From the NCBI GenBank assembly GCA_013350335.1, contig CM023535.1, positions 37,136,069 to 37,200,068 on the forward strand: 64,000 nucleotides of DNA. The letters run 5' to 3'. The translations under genes were made by a program, and so were the position numbers. Position 1 is the first letter of the stretch. Every line of letters begins with the position of its first letter. Source of the stretch: Chimonanthus salicifolius. Taxonomy: Eukaryota > Streptophyta > Magnoliopsida > Laurales > Calycanthaceae. Shown here piece after piece: positions 1 to 10,904 of the stretch. The notes below the pieces were generated by a model, which saw only the letters and a list, made by a program, of their open reading frames with translations, made no database searches and had not been told where the DNA came from.

Positions 1-3000
1 TAGAGGTTTACGGTTTTTGGGTTTAGGGTTTTATGTTTTTAGGGTTTTAATGGTTTATGGTTTAGGGTTTTAGGGTTTTATGGTTTACAGTTTAGGGTTT
101 TAGGGTTTTAGGATTTAGGTGTTTAGGTTTGAGGTTTCTTAGGGCTTCCAATTTTAGGGTTTTGGGTACTAGGGTTTTAAGGTTTTAACGTTTTAGGGTT
201 TTGGGTATTGGGGTTTTAAGGGTTTAACGTTTTAGGGTTTTGGGTTTAGATTTTAGGGATTTAGGGTTTTGGGGTTTTAGTGTTTTAGGCTTATCAGGTT
301 TTAGGGTTTTACGGTTCAGTTTAAGGGTTTTATGGATTTAGGGGTTAGGGTTTTAGTGTTTTAGGCTTTTCCGGTTTTAGGGTTTTACTGTTTTACAGTT
401 CAGTTTTAGGGTTTTATGGTTTTAGGGGTTAGGGTTTTAGTATTTTAGGCTTTTCCGGTTTTAGGGTTTTACGGTTCAGTTTTAGGGTTTTATGGTTTTA
501 GGGGTTAGGGTTTTAGGGTTTTATGGATTTAGGGTTTTAGGATTTTAGGGTTTTGGGGTTGGGGTTTGGGTTTATGGGTTTTAGGGTTTTTGGTTTTAGG
601 CTTTAGGGTTTAGGGTTTTAGGTTTTCGGGCTTTATGGTTTCATGGTTTTAGGGTTTAGGGGTTAGGGTTTAGGGTTTTAGGGTCTAAGGTTTTAGGTTT
701 TCGTTTTTTAGGGTTTTATGCTTTTAGGGTTTGGGGAGGGTTTAGTGGTTAGGGTTTAGGGTTTTAGGGTTTTGGGGTTAGGGTGTAGGGTTTAGGGTTT
801 AGGGTTTTAGGTTTTTAGGGTTAAGGGATTTAGCATTTTAGGGTTTTGGCTTTTAGGGTTTAGGGTTTTAGATTTATAGGGTTTAGGTTTTACGGCTTTA
901 GGGTTTTATGGTTTTTGAGTTTATGGTTTTAGGGGATTAGGGTTTTAGGGATAGAGTTTAGGGTTTCAGGGCTTTAGGATTTTAGGGTTTTGGGTTTTAG
1001 GGTTTTGGGTTTTAGGGTTTTTGGGTTTTTGGGTTTTAGGTTTCAGGGTTATAGGGTTTAGAGTTTTAGGGTTTTGGGTTTCGGTTTAGGGTTTATGTTT
1101 TTGGGTTTTAGGTTTTAGGGTTTTAGGGTTTTAGTGCTTAAGGTTTAGGGTTCTAGGGTTTGGGGGTTTAGTGTAAGTTTTAGGCTTTAGGTTTTAGGAT
1201 TTTCAGGTTTAGGATTTTGGGTTTTAGGGTTTTCAGCTTTAGGGTTAATGGGATTTAGGGTTTTATGGTTTAGGGTTTTAAGGTTTAAGGGTTTTGGGTT
1301 TTAGGGTTTAAGATTTTAGGGTTTTGGTTTTAGGTATTAGTGTTTAGGGTTTTAGGTTTTTAGGGGTTTAGGGTTTACGGTTTACGGTTTTAGGGGTTTA
1401 CGGTTTTTGGGTTTAGAGTTTTAAGTTTTCATGGTTTTAATGGTTTAGGGTTTAGGGTTTTAGGGTTTTTGGGTTTTATGGTTTTATGGTTTAAGGTTTA
1501 GGGTTTTAGGGTTTTAGGGTTTAGGGTTTAGGGTTTAGGGTTTAGGGGTTTTGAGGGTTTACTGTTTTAGGGTTTAGGATTTTGGGTTTAGGGTTTTTGG
1601 GGTTAAAGGTTTAGGGTGTTAGGTTTTCAGGGGTTTAGGGTTTTAGGGTTTCTGGATTTAGGGTTTAGGGTTTAGGCTTCTTGGGCTTACAGTTTTAGGG
1701 TTTAGGTATTAGAGTTTTAAGGTTTTAACATTTTAGGGTTTTGGGTTTAGGGGTTTATACTTTTAGAGTTTTAGGGTTTTAGGGGTTTAGGGTTTAGGAT
1801 TTAGGCTTTAGGTTTTTGGGTTTAGGATTTAGGGTTTAGAGTTTTAGCGTTTGAGGGTTTTAAGGTTTAGGGTTTATTGTTTACGATTTACTGTTTAGGG
1901 TTTTAGGGTTTAGGGTTTTTGGGTTTTAGGGTGTAAGGTTTAAGGTTTATGGTTTTAGGGTTTTTGGGTTTAGGGTTTAGGGTTTATGGTTTTAGGGTTT
2001 TTGGGTTTAAGGGTTTTAGGGCTTAGGGCTTAGGGCTTAGGGTATTAGGGTTTGAGGGTGGAAGGTTTTAGGGTTTAGGGTTTAGGGTTTTAGGGTTTGA
2101 CGGTTTTGGGGTTTAGGGTTTTATGGTTTAAGGGTTTTAGGGTTTTAGGGCTTAGGGTTTAGGGTTTTAGGGTTTTGGGTTTAGGGTTTAGGGTTCTGGG
2201 TTTAGGGTTTAGGGTTTTAGGGTTTTAGGGTTTTGGGGTTTTAGGGTTTTGGGATTTAGGGTTTTGGGGTTTTAGTGTTATACGCTTTTGGGGTTTGAGG
2301 GTTTTACGGTTTAGTTTTAGGTTTTTATGGTTTTCGGGGTTAGGGTTTTTTCGATTTAGGGTTTGGGGAACGGTCTAGGGGTTACGGTTTAGGGTTTCAG
2401 CGTTTTGGGGTTAGGTTGTAGGGTTTGAGGTTTAGTGTTTAGGGTTTTAGGGTTTAGGGTTAAGGGGTTTAGGGTTTAGGTCTTTAGGGTTTTGGGTTTA
2501 GGGTTTTAGATTTATAGGATTTAAGGCTTACGACTTTAGGGTTTTATGGTTTTTGGGTTTGCGGTTTTAGGGGATTAGGGTTTTATGGTTTAGGGTTTAG
2601 GGCTTTAGGGTTTATGGTTTTCGGGGTTAGGGTCTTATGGTTTTAGGGTTTGGGGAAGGGTTTAGGGGTTAGGGTATTGGGTTTTAGGGTTTTGGGGTTA
2701 GGTTGTAGGGTTTAGGGTTTAGTGTTTTAGGGTTTTAGGGTTTTAGGGTTAAGGGTTTTAGGGTTTTAGGGTTTAGGGTTTTAGGGTTTTAGATTTATAG
2801 GGTTTAGGGTTTACGGTTTTAGGGTTTTATGGTTTTTGGGTTTACAGTTTTAGGGTTTTGGGTTTTAGGATTTTAGGGATTTTGGGTTTTGGGTTTCAGG
2901 GTTAAGGGGTTTAGAGTTTTTGGGTTTTGGGTTTTGGTTTAGGGTTTAGGGTTTAGGGTTTTGGGTTTTCGTGTTTAGGGTTTTAGTGTTTAGGGTTTAG

Positions 3001-6000
3001 GGTTTAGGGTTTGGGGTTAGGGTTTAGGGTTCAGGGTTTTAGGGTTTAGTGTAAGTTTTAGGGATTAGGGTTTAGGGTTTTAGGGTTTTCAGGTTTAGGG
3101 TTAAAGGGATTTAGGGTTTTACGGTTTTAGTGTTTAGGGTTTAGGGTTTGGGGTTAGGGTTTAGGGTTCAGGGTTTTATGGTTTTTGGGATTAGGGTTAA
3201 AGGGATTTAGGGTTTACGTTTTTAGGGTTTAGGGTTTTATGGTTTTATTGTTTAGAGTTTAGGGTTTAGGGTTTAGAGTTTAGCGTTTTAGGGTTTTAGG
3301 AGTTTAGGGTTTAGGGTTTTATCTTTTTATGTTTTTAATGGTTTAGGGTTTTAGGGTTTTATGGCTTAGGGTTTAGGGCTTTAGGGTTTAGGGTTTAGGC
3401 ATTTAAGGTTTACTGTTTTAGGGTTTAGGATTTAGGGCTTAGGGTTTTAGGGTTAAAGGTTTAGGGTGTTCGTGTTTTATGGGTTTAGGGTTTTAGTGTT
3501 TCAAGGTTTAGGGTTTAGGGGTTTAGGATTTAGGGTTTAGGATTTGGGGTTTATAGTTTTTGGGTTTAGGGTTTTAGGGGTTTAGGGTGTTAGCGTTTTA
3601 GGTGTTTAGGGTTTTAGGGCTTAGCGGTTTGGGTTTAGGGTTTAGGGTTTAGGGTTTAGGGTTTAGGTTTTAGGTTTCAGAGTTTAGAGTTTTAGGTTTT
3701 TGGCATGTTAGTGGTTTAGGGTTTTGGATTTAGGGTTTACGGTTTGAGGGTCTTAGGGTTTAGGGTTTTGGGTTTTAGGAATTTAGGGTTTAGGATTTAG
3801 GGTTTTAGGGTTTTAGTGTTTAGGGTTTTACGGTTTAGGGTTTAGGGTTTAGGGTTTTAGGGGTTAAGGGTTAAAGGTTTAGGGTTTTGGGTTTTAGGGG
3901 TTTTGGGTTTTTGGGTTTAGGATTTAGGGTTTAAGGTTTAGGGTTCTAGGGGTTTTCGGTTTTTGGGTTTTATGTTTTAAGGGCTTTAATGGTTTATGGT
4001 TTAGGGTTTAGTGTTTAGGATTTTAGGGTTTTAGGGTTTAGGGTTTTAGGGTTTTAGGGTTTTAGGGTTTAGGGTTTAGGGTTTTAGGGTTTTGGGATTT
4101 AGGGGTTTAGGTTTTAGGCTTCTGGGGCTTATAGTTTTAGGGTTTAGGTATTAGGATTTTAAGGTTTTAACGTTTTAGGTTTTCGGGTTTAGGGTTTTAG
4201 CTTTTTAGGGTTTTAGGGTTTTAGGGTTTAGGTATTAGGATTTTAAGGTTTTAACGTTTTAGGTTTTTGGGTTTAGGGTTTTAGCCTTTTAGGGTTTTAG
4301 GGTTTTAGGGTTTTAGGGTTTAGGATTTAGGGTTTTAGGTTTTTGGCTTTAGGGTTTAGGGTTTAGGATTTGAGCGTTTGAGGGTTTTAGGGTTTACAGT
4401 TTATTGTTTAGGGTTTTAGGGTTTTAGGGTTTAGGGTATTGGGGTTTTAGGGTATTGGGGTTTACGGTTTTCGGGTTTTAGTGTGCATGGTTTAAGATTT
4501 ATGGTTTTAGGGTTTTTGGGTTTAGGGTTTAGCATTTATGGTTTTATGGTTTTTGGGTGTTAGGGTTTTAGGGCTTAGGGCTTAGGGTATTAGGGTTGAG
4601 GGTGGAGGGTTTTAGGGTTTAGGGTTTAGGGTTTTAGGGTTTGACGGTTTTGGGGTTTAGAGTTTTATCGTTTAAGGGTTTTAGGGTTTTAGGGCATAGG
4701 TTTAGGGTTTTGGGTTTAGGGTTTAAAGTTCTGGGTTTAGGGTTCTGGGTTTTAGGGTTTTAGGGTTTTTGGGTTTTTGGGGTTAGGGATTTAGGATTTT
4801 GGTGTTTTAGTATTGTACGCTTTTGGGGTTTTTGGCTTTTACGGTTTAGTTTTAGGTTTTTATGGTTTTCGGGGTTAGGGTTTTATGGTTTTAGGGATTG
4901 GGGAAGGGTTTAGGGGTTAGGGTCTAGGGTTTTAGGGTTTTGGGGTTAGGTTGTAGGGTTTAGGGTTTAGTGTTTAGGGTTTTAGGGTTAAGGGGTTTAG
5001 GGTTAAAGGGTTTAGGGTTTTAGGGTTTAGGCTTTTAGGGTTTAGGGTTTAGGGTTTCATATTTATAGGGTTTAGGGCTTACGGCTTTAGGGTTTTATGG
5101 TTTTTGGGTTTACAGTTTTAGGGGATTAGGGTTTTAGGGTTTAGGGTTTAGGGCTTTAGGGTTTTCGGGGTTAGAGTTTTATGGTTTTAGGGTTTGGGGA
5201 AGGGTTTAGGGGTTAGGGTTTTGGGTTTTAGGGTTTTGGGGTTAGGTTGTAGGGTTTAGGATTTAGTGTTTAGGGTTTTAGGGTTAAGGGGTTTATGGTT
5301 TTAGGGTCTAGGGTTTTAGGGTTTAGGGTTTTAGATTTATAGGGTTTAGAGTTTACAGCTTTAGGGTTTTATGGTTTTTGGGTTAACGGTTTTTAGGGGA
5401 TTAGGGTTTTAGGGTTTTGGGATTTAGGATTTTAGGGTTTTTGGGTTTCACGGTTAAGGGGTTTAGAGTTTTAGGGTTTTGGGTTTTGGTTTAGGGTTTT
5501 TGGGTTTCACGGTTAAGGGGTTTAGAGTTTTAGGGTTTGGGTTTTGGTTTAGGGTTTAGGGTTTAGGGTTTAGGGTTTTTGGCTTAGGATTTTTAGTTTT
5601 AGGGTTTTAGTGTTTAGGGTTTATGGTTTGGGGTTAGGCTTTAGCGTTCTAGGGTTTTAGGGTTTAGTGTAAGTTTTAGGGTTTAGGGTTTAGGGTTTTT
5701 GGGTTTTCAGGTTTTGGGTTAAATTGATTTAGGGTTTTAGTGTTTAGGGTTTAGGGTTTGGGGTTAGGGTTTAGGGTTCTAGGGTTTTAGGGTTTAGTGT
5801 AAGTTTTAGGGTTTAGGGTTTTAGGGTTTTTGGGTTTAGGGTTTTAGGGTTTTATGGTTTAAGGGTTTACGTTTTTAGGGTTTTAAAGTTTAGAGTTAGG
5901 GTTTAGGGATTAGGGCATTTTAGGCTTTTAGGGGTTTAGGGTTAAGGGTTTGGGGTTTTGGGTTCTAGGGGTTTATGGTTTTTGGGTTTAGGGTTTTATG

Positions 6001-7771
6001 TTTTTATGTTTTTATGTTTTTATGTTTTTAATGGCTTAGGGTATTAGGGTTTAGGATTTAGGGGTTTTAAGGGCTTACTGCTTTAGGGTTTTAGGGTTTT
6101 AGGGTTAAAGGTTTAGGGTGTTAGGATTTTATGGGCTTAGGGTTTTAGGGTTTCACGGTTTAGGGTTTAGGGTTTTAGGATTTCAGGGTTTAGGATTTGG
6201 GGTTTATGGTTTTTGGGTTTAGGGTTTTAGGGGTTTAGGGGTGTTAGCGATTTAGGCGTTTAGGGTTTTAGGGCTTAGCGGTTTGCGTTTAGGATTTAGG
6301 GTTTAGGGTAGGTTTTAACGTTTAGAGTTTTAGGTTTTGGCATGTTAGTGGTTTAGGGTTTTGGATTTATGGTTTACGGTTTTAGGGTATTAGGGTTTAG
6401 GGTTTTGGGTTTTAGGAATTTAGGGTTTAGGGTTTAGGGTTTTAGGGTTTTAGTGTTTAGGGTTTTACGGTTTAGGGTTTATGGTTTTAGGGCTTAAGGG
6501 TTAAGGGTTTAGGGTTTAGGTTTTAGGGTTTAGGTTAATGGGTTTAGGGTTTTACGGCTTATGGTTTAGGGTAGGGTTTCGAGTTTTAGGGTTTTTGGTT
6601 TTTAGGGTTTTAGGGTTTTAGGGTTTAGGGTTTTACGGTTTTAGGTTTTGAGGTTTTAGGGTTTTACAGTTTTAGGTTTTAGGGTTTTACAGTTTTAGGG
6701 TTTTACGTTTTTAGAGTTTAGGGTTTAGGCTTTAGAGTTTTAGGGTTTTTGATTTTTGAGTTTTTGGGTTTAGGGTTTAGGGTTTTAGGGTTTTAGAGTT
6801 TTAGGGTTTAGGGTTTAGGGTTTTAAGGTTTTAGGATTTTGGATTTATGGTTTTATGGTTTTAGGGTTTTGGGGTTTAGGGTTTTAGTGTTTCGAGTATA
6901 GGGTTTACGATTTAGGGTTTAGGGTTTAGGGTTTAGGGTTTTAGGTTTTAGGGTTTAAGGGTTTAGGGTTTTATGGTCTAGGGTTTAGGCTTTAGGGTTT
7001 TAAGGTTTTAAGGTTTACGGTTTAGTGGTTTTAAGGGTTTACTGTTTTAGGGTTTACGGTTTTAGGGTTTAAGGTGTTAGGGTTTTAGGGTTTGGGGTTT
7101 AGGGTTTTAGGGTTATGGATTTAATGTTTAGAGTTTGTAGGGTTTAGAGTTTTAGGTTTTAGTGTTTTGGATATTAAGGTTAGAGGGAAAAGGGTATTAG
7201 CGTTTGAGGGTTTTGGGGTTAAGGGTTTAGGGTTTAGAGGTTAGGGTTTAGGGTTTTGGGTTTAGTGTTAAGGGTTAAGGGTTTAGGGTTTAGGGTTTTA
7301 TGGGTTTAGGGTTAAGGGTTTAGGGTTTAAGGTTTTGGGTTTTAGGGGTTTACGGTTTTTGAGTTTAGGGTTTTATGTTTTTAAGGTTTTAATGGTTTCG
7401 GTTTTAGGGTTTAGGGTTTAGGGTTTTAGGGTTTCAGGGTTTTATGGTTTAGGATTTAGGGTTTTAGGGTTTTAGGGTTTAGGTTTTAGGGGTTTTAAGG
7501 GTTTACGGCTTATTTTAGGGTTTAGGATTTAGGGTTTAGGGTGTTAGGGTTTTAGGGATTTAGGGTTTTAGGGTTTTAGGGTTTAGGGTTTAGGGTTTAG
7601 GATTTAGGGTTTATGGTTTTTGGGTTTAGGGTTTTAGGGGTTTAGGGTGTTAGGGTTTTAGGCGTTTAGGGTTTTAGGGCTTAGAGGTTTGGGTTTAGGA
7701 TTTAGGGTTTAGGTTTTAGGGTTTAGAGTGTTAGGTTTTTAGCGTTTAGTAGTTTAGGGTTTTGGATTTAG
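1..7771 (+). repeat. Degenerate telomere-like (TTTAGGG)n tract I
   Basis: Continuous variants of the plant telomere heptamer, mixing TTTAGGG with 8-mers (TTTTAGGG) and substituted units (TTTATGG, TTTACGG, TTTAGGA). The G-rich strand is + throughout and no CCCTAAA block is seen. The tract is not random decay: distinctive segments recur. The stretch starting near 2262 (an odd TACGC motif, then TTTTATGGTTTTCGGGG, then GGTTGTAGGG) recurs near 4800, a spacing of about 2.54 kb. Inside each of those, a sub-repeat of about 300 bp is repeated (2330/2625 and 4860/5165). A related segment lies near 680-960. It holds no gene. The tract is interstitial in this window because other DNA follows it. Confidence 0.95.
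7767..7771. repeat. Target-site duplication, left (TTTAG)
   Basis: TTTAG directly before the LTR TGTAATGG end. The same five bases follow its TGTTACA end at 10900-10904. The duplicated target is itself part of the telomere-like heptamer. Confidence 0.85.
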
Positions 7772-10700
7772 TGTAATGGCCCGGAATTTGTAAATCAATA
7801 TAAATGTGGATATTATTTATTTAATGATGGAAATTGAGAAAATTGATGGAATAGATGGTAAATGGATCAAAGTTTGGACAAAGGCCCATGTATGGCCCAA
7901 TGAACCATGGATTGGATTTAATTTATCTTAATGGTCAATGATGGTCAAATTGGGCCAAGGATGGTCAAATTGGGCCCAATACCCACTTGGGACCCAATGG
8001 ATCAAGTTGGTGTAAGCCCTAAGGTAAATGGGTAGGAGGAAAATATAATTGGGCCATGGGCCCAATGGTGATCCAATAAGAGGAAGGGATTGAATTGGAA
8101 ATTAAATCATCTAAGTAAATGTTAATTGGACCTAACTGGCATGGCCGAATGGGGCCCACCTCCACCTCACCAAATGAGGTGGCGTGTGGACCCAAGGTTT
8201 GGTGGGGCCGGCCACCATGGTTGAAATGGTCAACCACGGGTGCATGCATAAAGGGAATTTAAGCAAGTGGAGTTAAGTTGAATGAAATTAATTAACTTAA
8301 TGATCCAATTAATTAGTTAATTAAGCTAAGTTAAAAAGGTGGTCAAATGGTCAATGAAAGACCAAAACCACCCATTGGAAGACACCAAAAACGTTGGATA
8401 ATGTTGTTGGGTCAAAAAGCATACAAAATATCTTATGGGTGGTTGGGATAGTTAATGTTAAAGTGTAGTTTAAGTAACCAAAGAGATAAGATAAGTTTGT
8501 ATCTTATTCTCTTCATTTCACCCTCATCTCATTCTCTCCATCTCTTTCACTCTCTCATGGCCGTCCCACACTAGAAGGGAGAAGAAGAAGAAGAGCTTAG
8601 GGAGAGGAAGAAAAGCACAAGAGTTGGCCCACCACCTCAAGGTAAAAACCTTGAGACACCTTTCTCATCTCCATTCTTCCCTTCTCACTCTCAATCTAAC
8701 CTTACCTTGGCAGAACCCAAGTTTGGAGGTTGTCACCATTGATCAAGCATCTTAGCTGATCAAACAAAGAGAGGAAGAAGAAAGGAGGCCAAGGAGTCCG
8801 ACGGGAGCGAAGAAAGTCGGAGGACACGACGGATTGTAAGTATTTTCTAAAACAAGAGATTTGGATTTTCTTAGGGTTTAAGAGGCTATGAAATCCATTT
8901 CTTGGATTTGGAGGTGGCCAAATCATGGCCTTGGATCTCAAATCTATCAAATGGAAGGATGAAAATGGACAAAACCCTAATGGAGAAAAAAAATTAGGGT
9001 TAAGGAAAATAAATAAAAAGATTAAGGATGATATGTAATTAAATACTTAAGCATGGAAGTGTGGGTTTTGAATGAATTGATGGACCATAGGGTTCGACCA
9101 TGTAGTATGGGCCGAACCCCATCGTAAATGGTTGAGGATTTTAATTAGGGTTTTAAGGTTTAAAGCCATGGGGAATGATTATGATTTTTAGGGTTGTAAA
9201 TGATTAAATGTTGGAAAATTTAAAGGGGTTTAAATGAGGAAAAATCATGGAGTGTGTGAATTATTTTGTGGCCTCAAGAGGCATAGGAAAATGGTGGATC
9301 ATGAACCATGGGTTCGGCCATGGTGTATGGCCGAACCCTATGGTGATCAAATGGTGGATTTTATGGTTATGAATTATGGAAAAAATAAATGGGGAATGTT
9401 GGTGGTGTTGATGGACCAATGTGAACCTAATGTTGATAGTTGGGATGGGAATGTGGTTAAGTTAAACAGACTTAAGTGTGATTAAGGAATGATGAATCAA
9501 GTGTATGGTTTAGGTTCTCTCAATGGAGGGACTTATGATGAATCTAATGTGTAACCAAAGACCAAGGAAAATGGGATTTGGTTAAGTTAAAAAGGGGCTG
9601 AGTAATTAATCATGTAAAGGAGTAGTGGCAAAATTGTAAATAATGGCCAAATTCAAGAACTCCATGAAAAATGATCATGGACATAAGTGCAATTATGGTA
9701 ACCTTAAGTATGTGATTAATGGATTTAAAAGGTTAAAAACATGGACTAATTATGTGTATGTAATAAGGTATTGGATATCGCGAGCGGTACGCGTGTCGGT
9801 AGCCAGATTATCGGACGAAACCGTAAAAGGACGCGAGTCAGTATTCGGTAGGATTCCTACCTATTTGTAAACCATGGATTAGATGCTATGTGATTGGTTT
9901 ATTGGTTTATTTTAGTAATTATATTGATTGGTTGTATGATGGGTTTTAAGATTATGATATATTTAAGATGGATTCTTATCGCTATGATTAAGTATTATAT
10001 GGAATATGGCTATGAATTATGTTTAAGGTTATGCATTATAAGTTAAGGCTATGTATGATATGTTAAGATTATGAGTTATAAATATTACATAGCATAATGC
10101 ATTACATCTCATGCATGGCATGGGCGGAAAAAAATAAACAAACCAGAGTCCATGCTCCGTCGGGGCGACCGAGAACAGGCATGGGGATACCTTGACGAGG
10201 TCTTGCCGTCAAGGGGGATATGACATCATGATGGTAGAGATGTGGGTGGGATTCATAACATAGACACCCATGGCATGGCATTCACTTTATATTTTCATTA
10301 TATGATGGTTTACCAGTTTTCATTGTGTTATTATCTGTATGCTGTTATTGGCTAATCCATGTGCTAGCCCTACTCGGAGTCCTACTAGGCGCGTGGTCTA
10401 ACGCCCTACTTCTACTCTAGCTGATGACGCAGGAAATGCCGGAGCAGAAGGATGAGACGGGAGCCAAGCTTAGGAGCTTGGGGAGACGGATTATTTACTT
10501 TGTTTTAAGCTTTATTTTGAAAATGTATATTTGAATAGTTAACTTGTCGGACTATATAAATTAGCTTACTTGCTATATTTTGGGTTTATTTTGGATACGG
10601 TGATGTTGAGATGTATTGCTAGTTAAATGAATGTAATCTTCCCTGCTATCTAGAAAAATTGGTAGGATGGTATCTATTGTCATTCCGCATTTAAGGTATT

Positions 10701-10899
10701 ATTCCTCGAGCTTACTTCTAGGAGTGAACCATTCTCCGTGGACTCCGTTCCACGCACCCGTAGGGTTGGCCAGTTAAGGGCCGGGCTTTAGAAGCTCGGA
10801 CTTAACTCGCGTCGTGACGTCCGCGGCCCTTTGTCACTTCTTATTTAAAAAAAAAAAAAAATAGACTCTGATTTTTGGTAAAAAGGGGCGGGTGTTACA
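7772..10899 (+). mobile_element. Solo LTR of a Ty3/gypsy-type retrotransposon (3128 bp)
   Basis: Non-telomeric DNA that starts TGTAATGGCCCGG and ends GGGTGTTACA, giving TG...CA termini with TGTAA/TTACA inverted ends. It is bracketed by a perfect 5-bp TTTAG duplication inside the telomere-like tract. There is no PBS, polyprotein or second LTR, so it is best read as a solo LTR left after LTR-LTR recombination. Length and terminal style resemble the long LTRs of Tekay/Del chromoviruses; the LTR at 57755 has similar ends. It contains a pyrimidine-rich stretch near 8505-8560, a GC-rich inverted motif CCTTGACG...CGTCAAGG (10191-10217), an A-run near the 3' end (about 10846-10861), and a possible TATA-like CTATATAAA near 10552. 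The few ORFs of 75-83 codons inside show no recognisable domain. Lineage assignment is inference. Confidence 0.85.
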
Positions 10900-10904
10900 T
10901 TTAG
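10900..10904. repeat. Target-site duplication, right (TTTAG)
   Basis: TTTAG immediately after the solo LTR, identical to 7767-7771. Confidence 0.85.

Noticed and set aside
1..7771. A chromosome end (true telomere) at the window start
   Set aside because: A left-end telomere would read CCCTAAA on +. Here the strand is TTTAGGG, the units are badly degenerate, and other DNA lies on both sides of the tracts.
8019..9870. Small ORFs of 75-83 codons in the solo LTR
   Set aside because: No domains, opposite strands, and located within a non-coding LTR.
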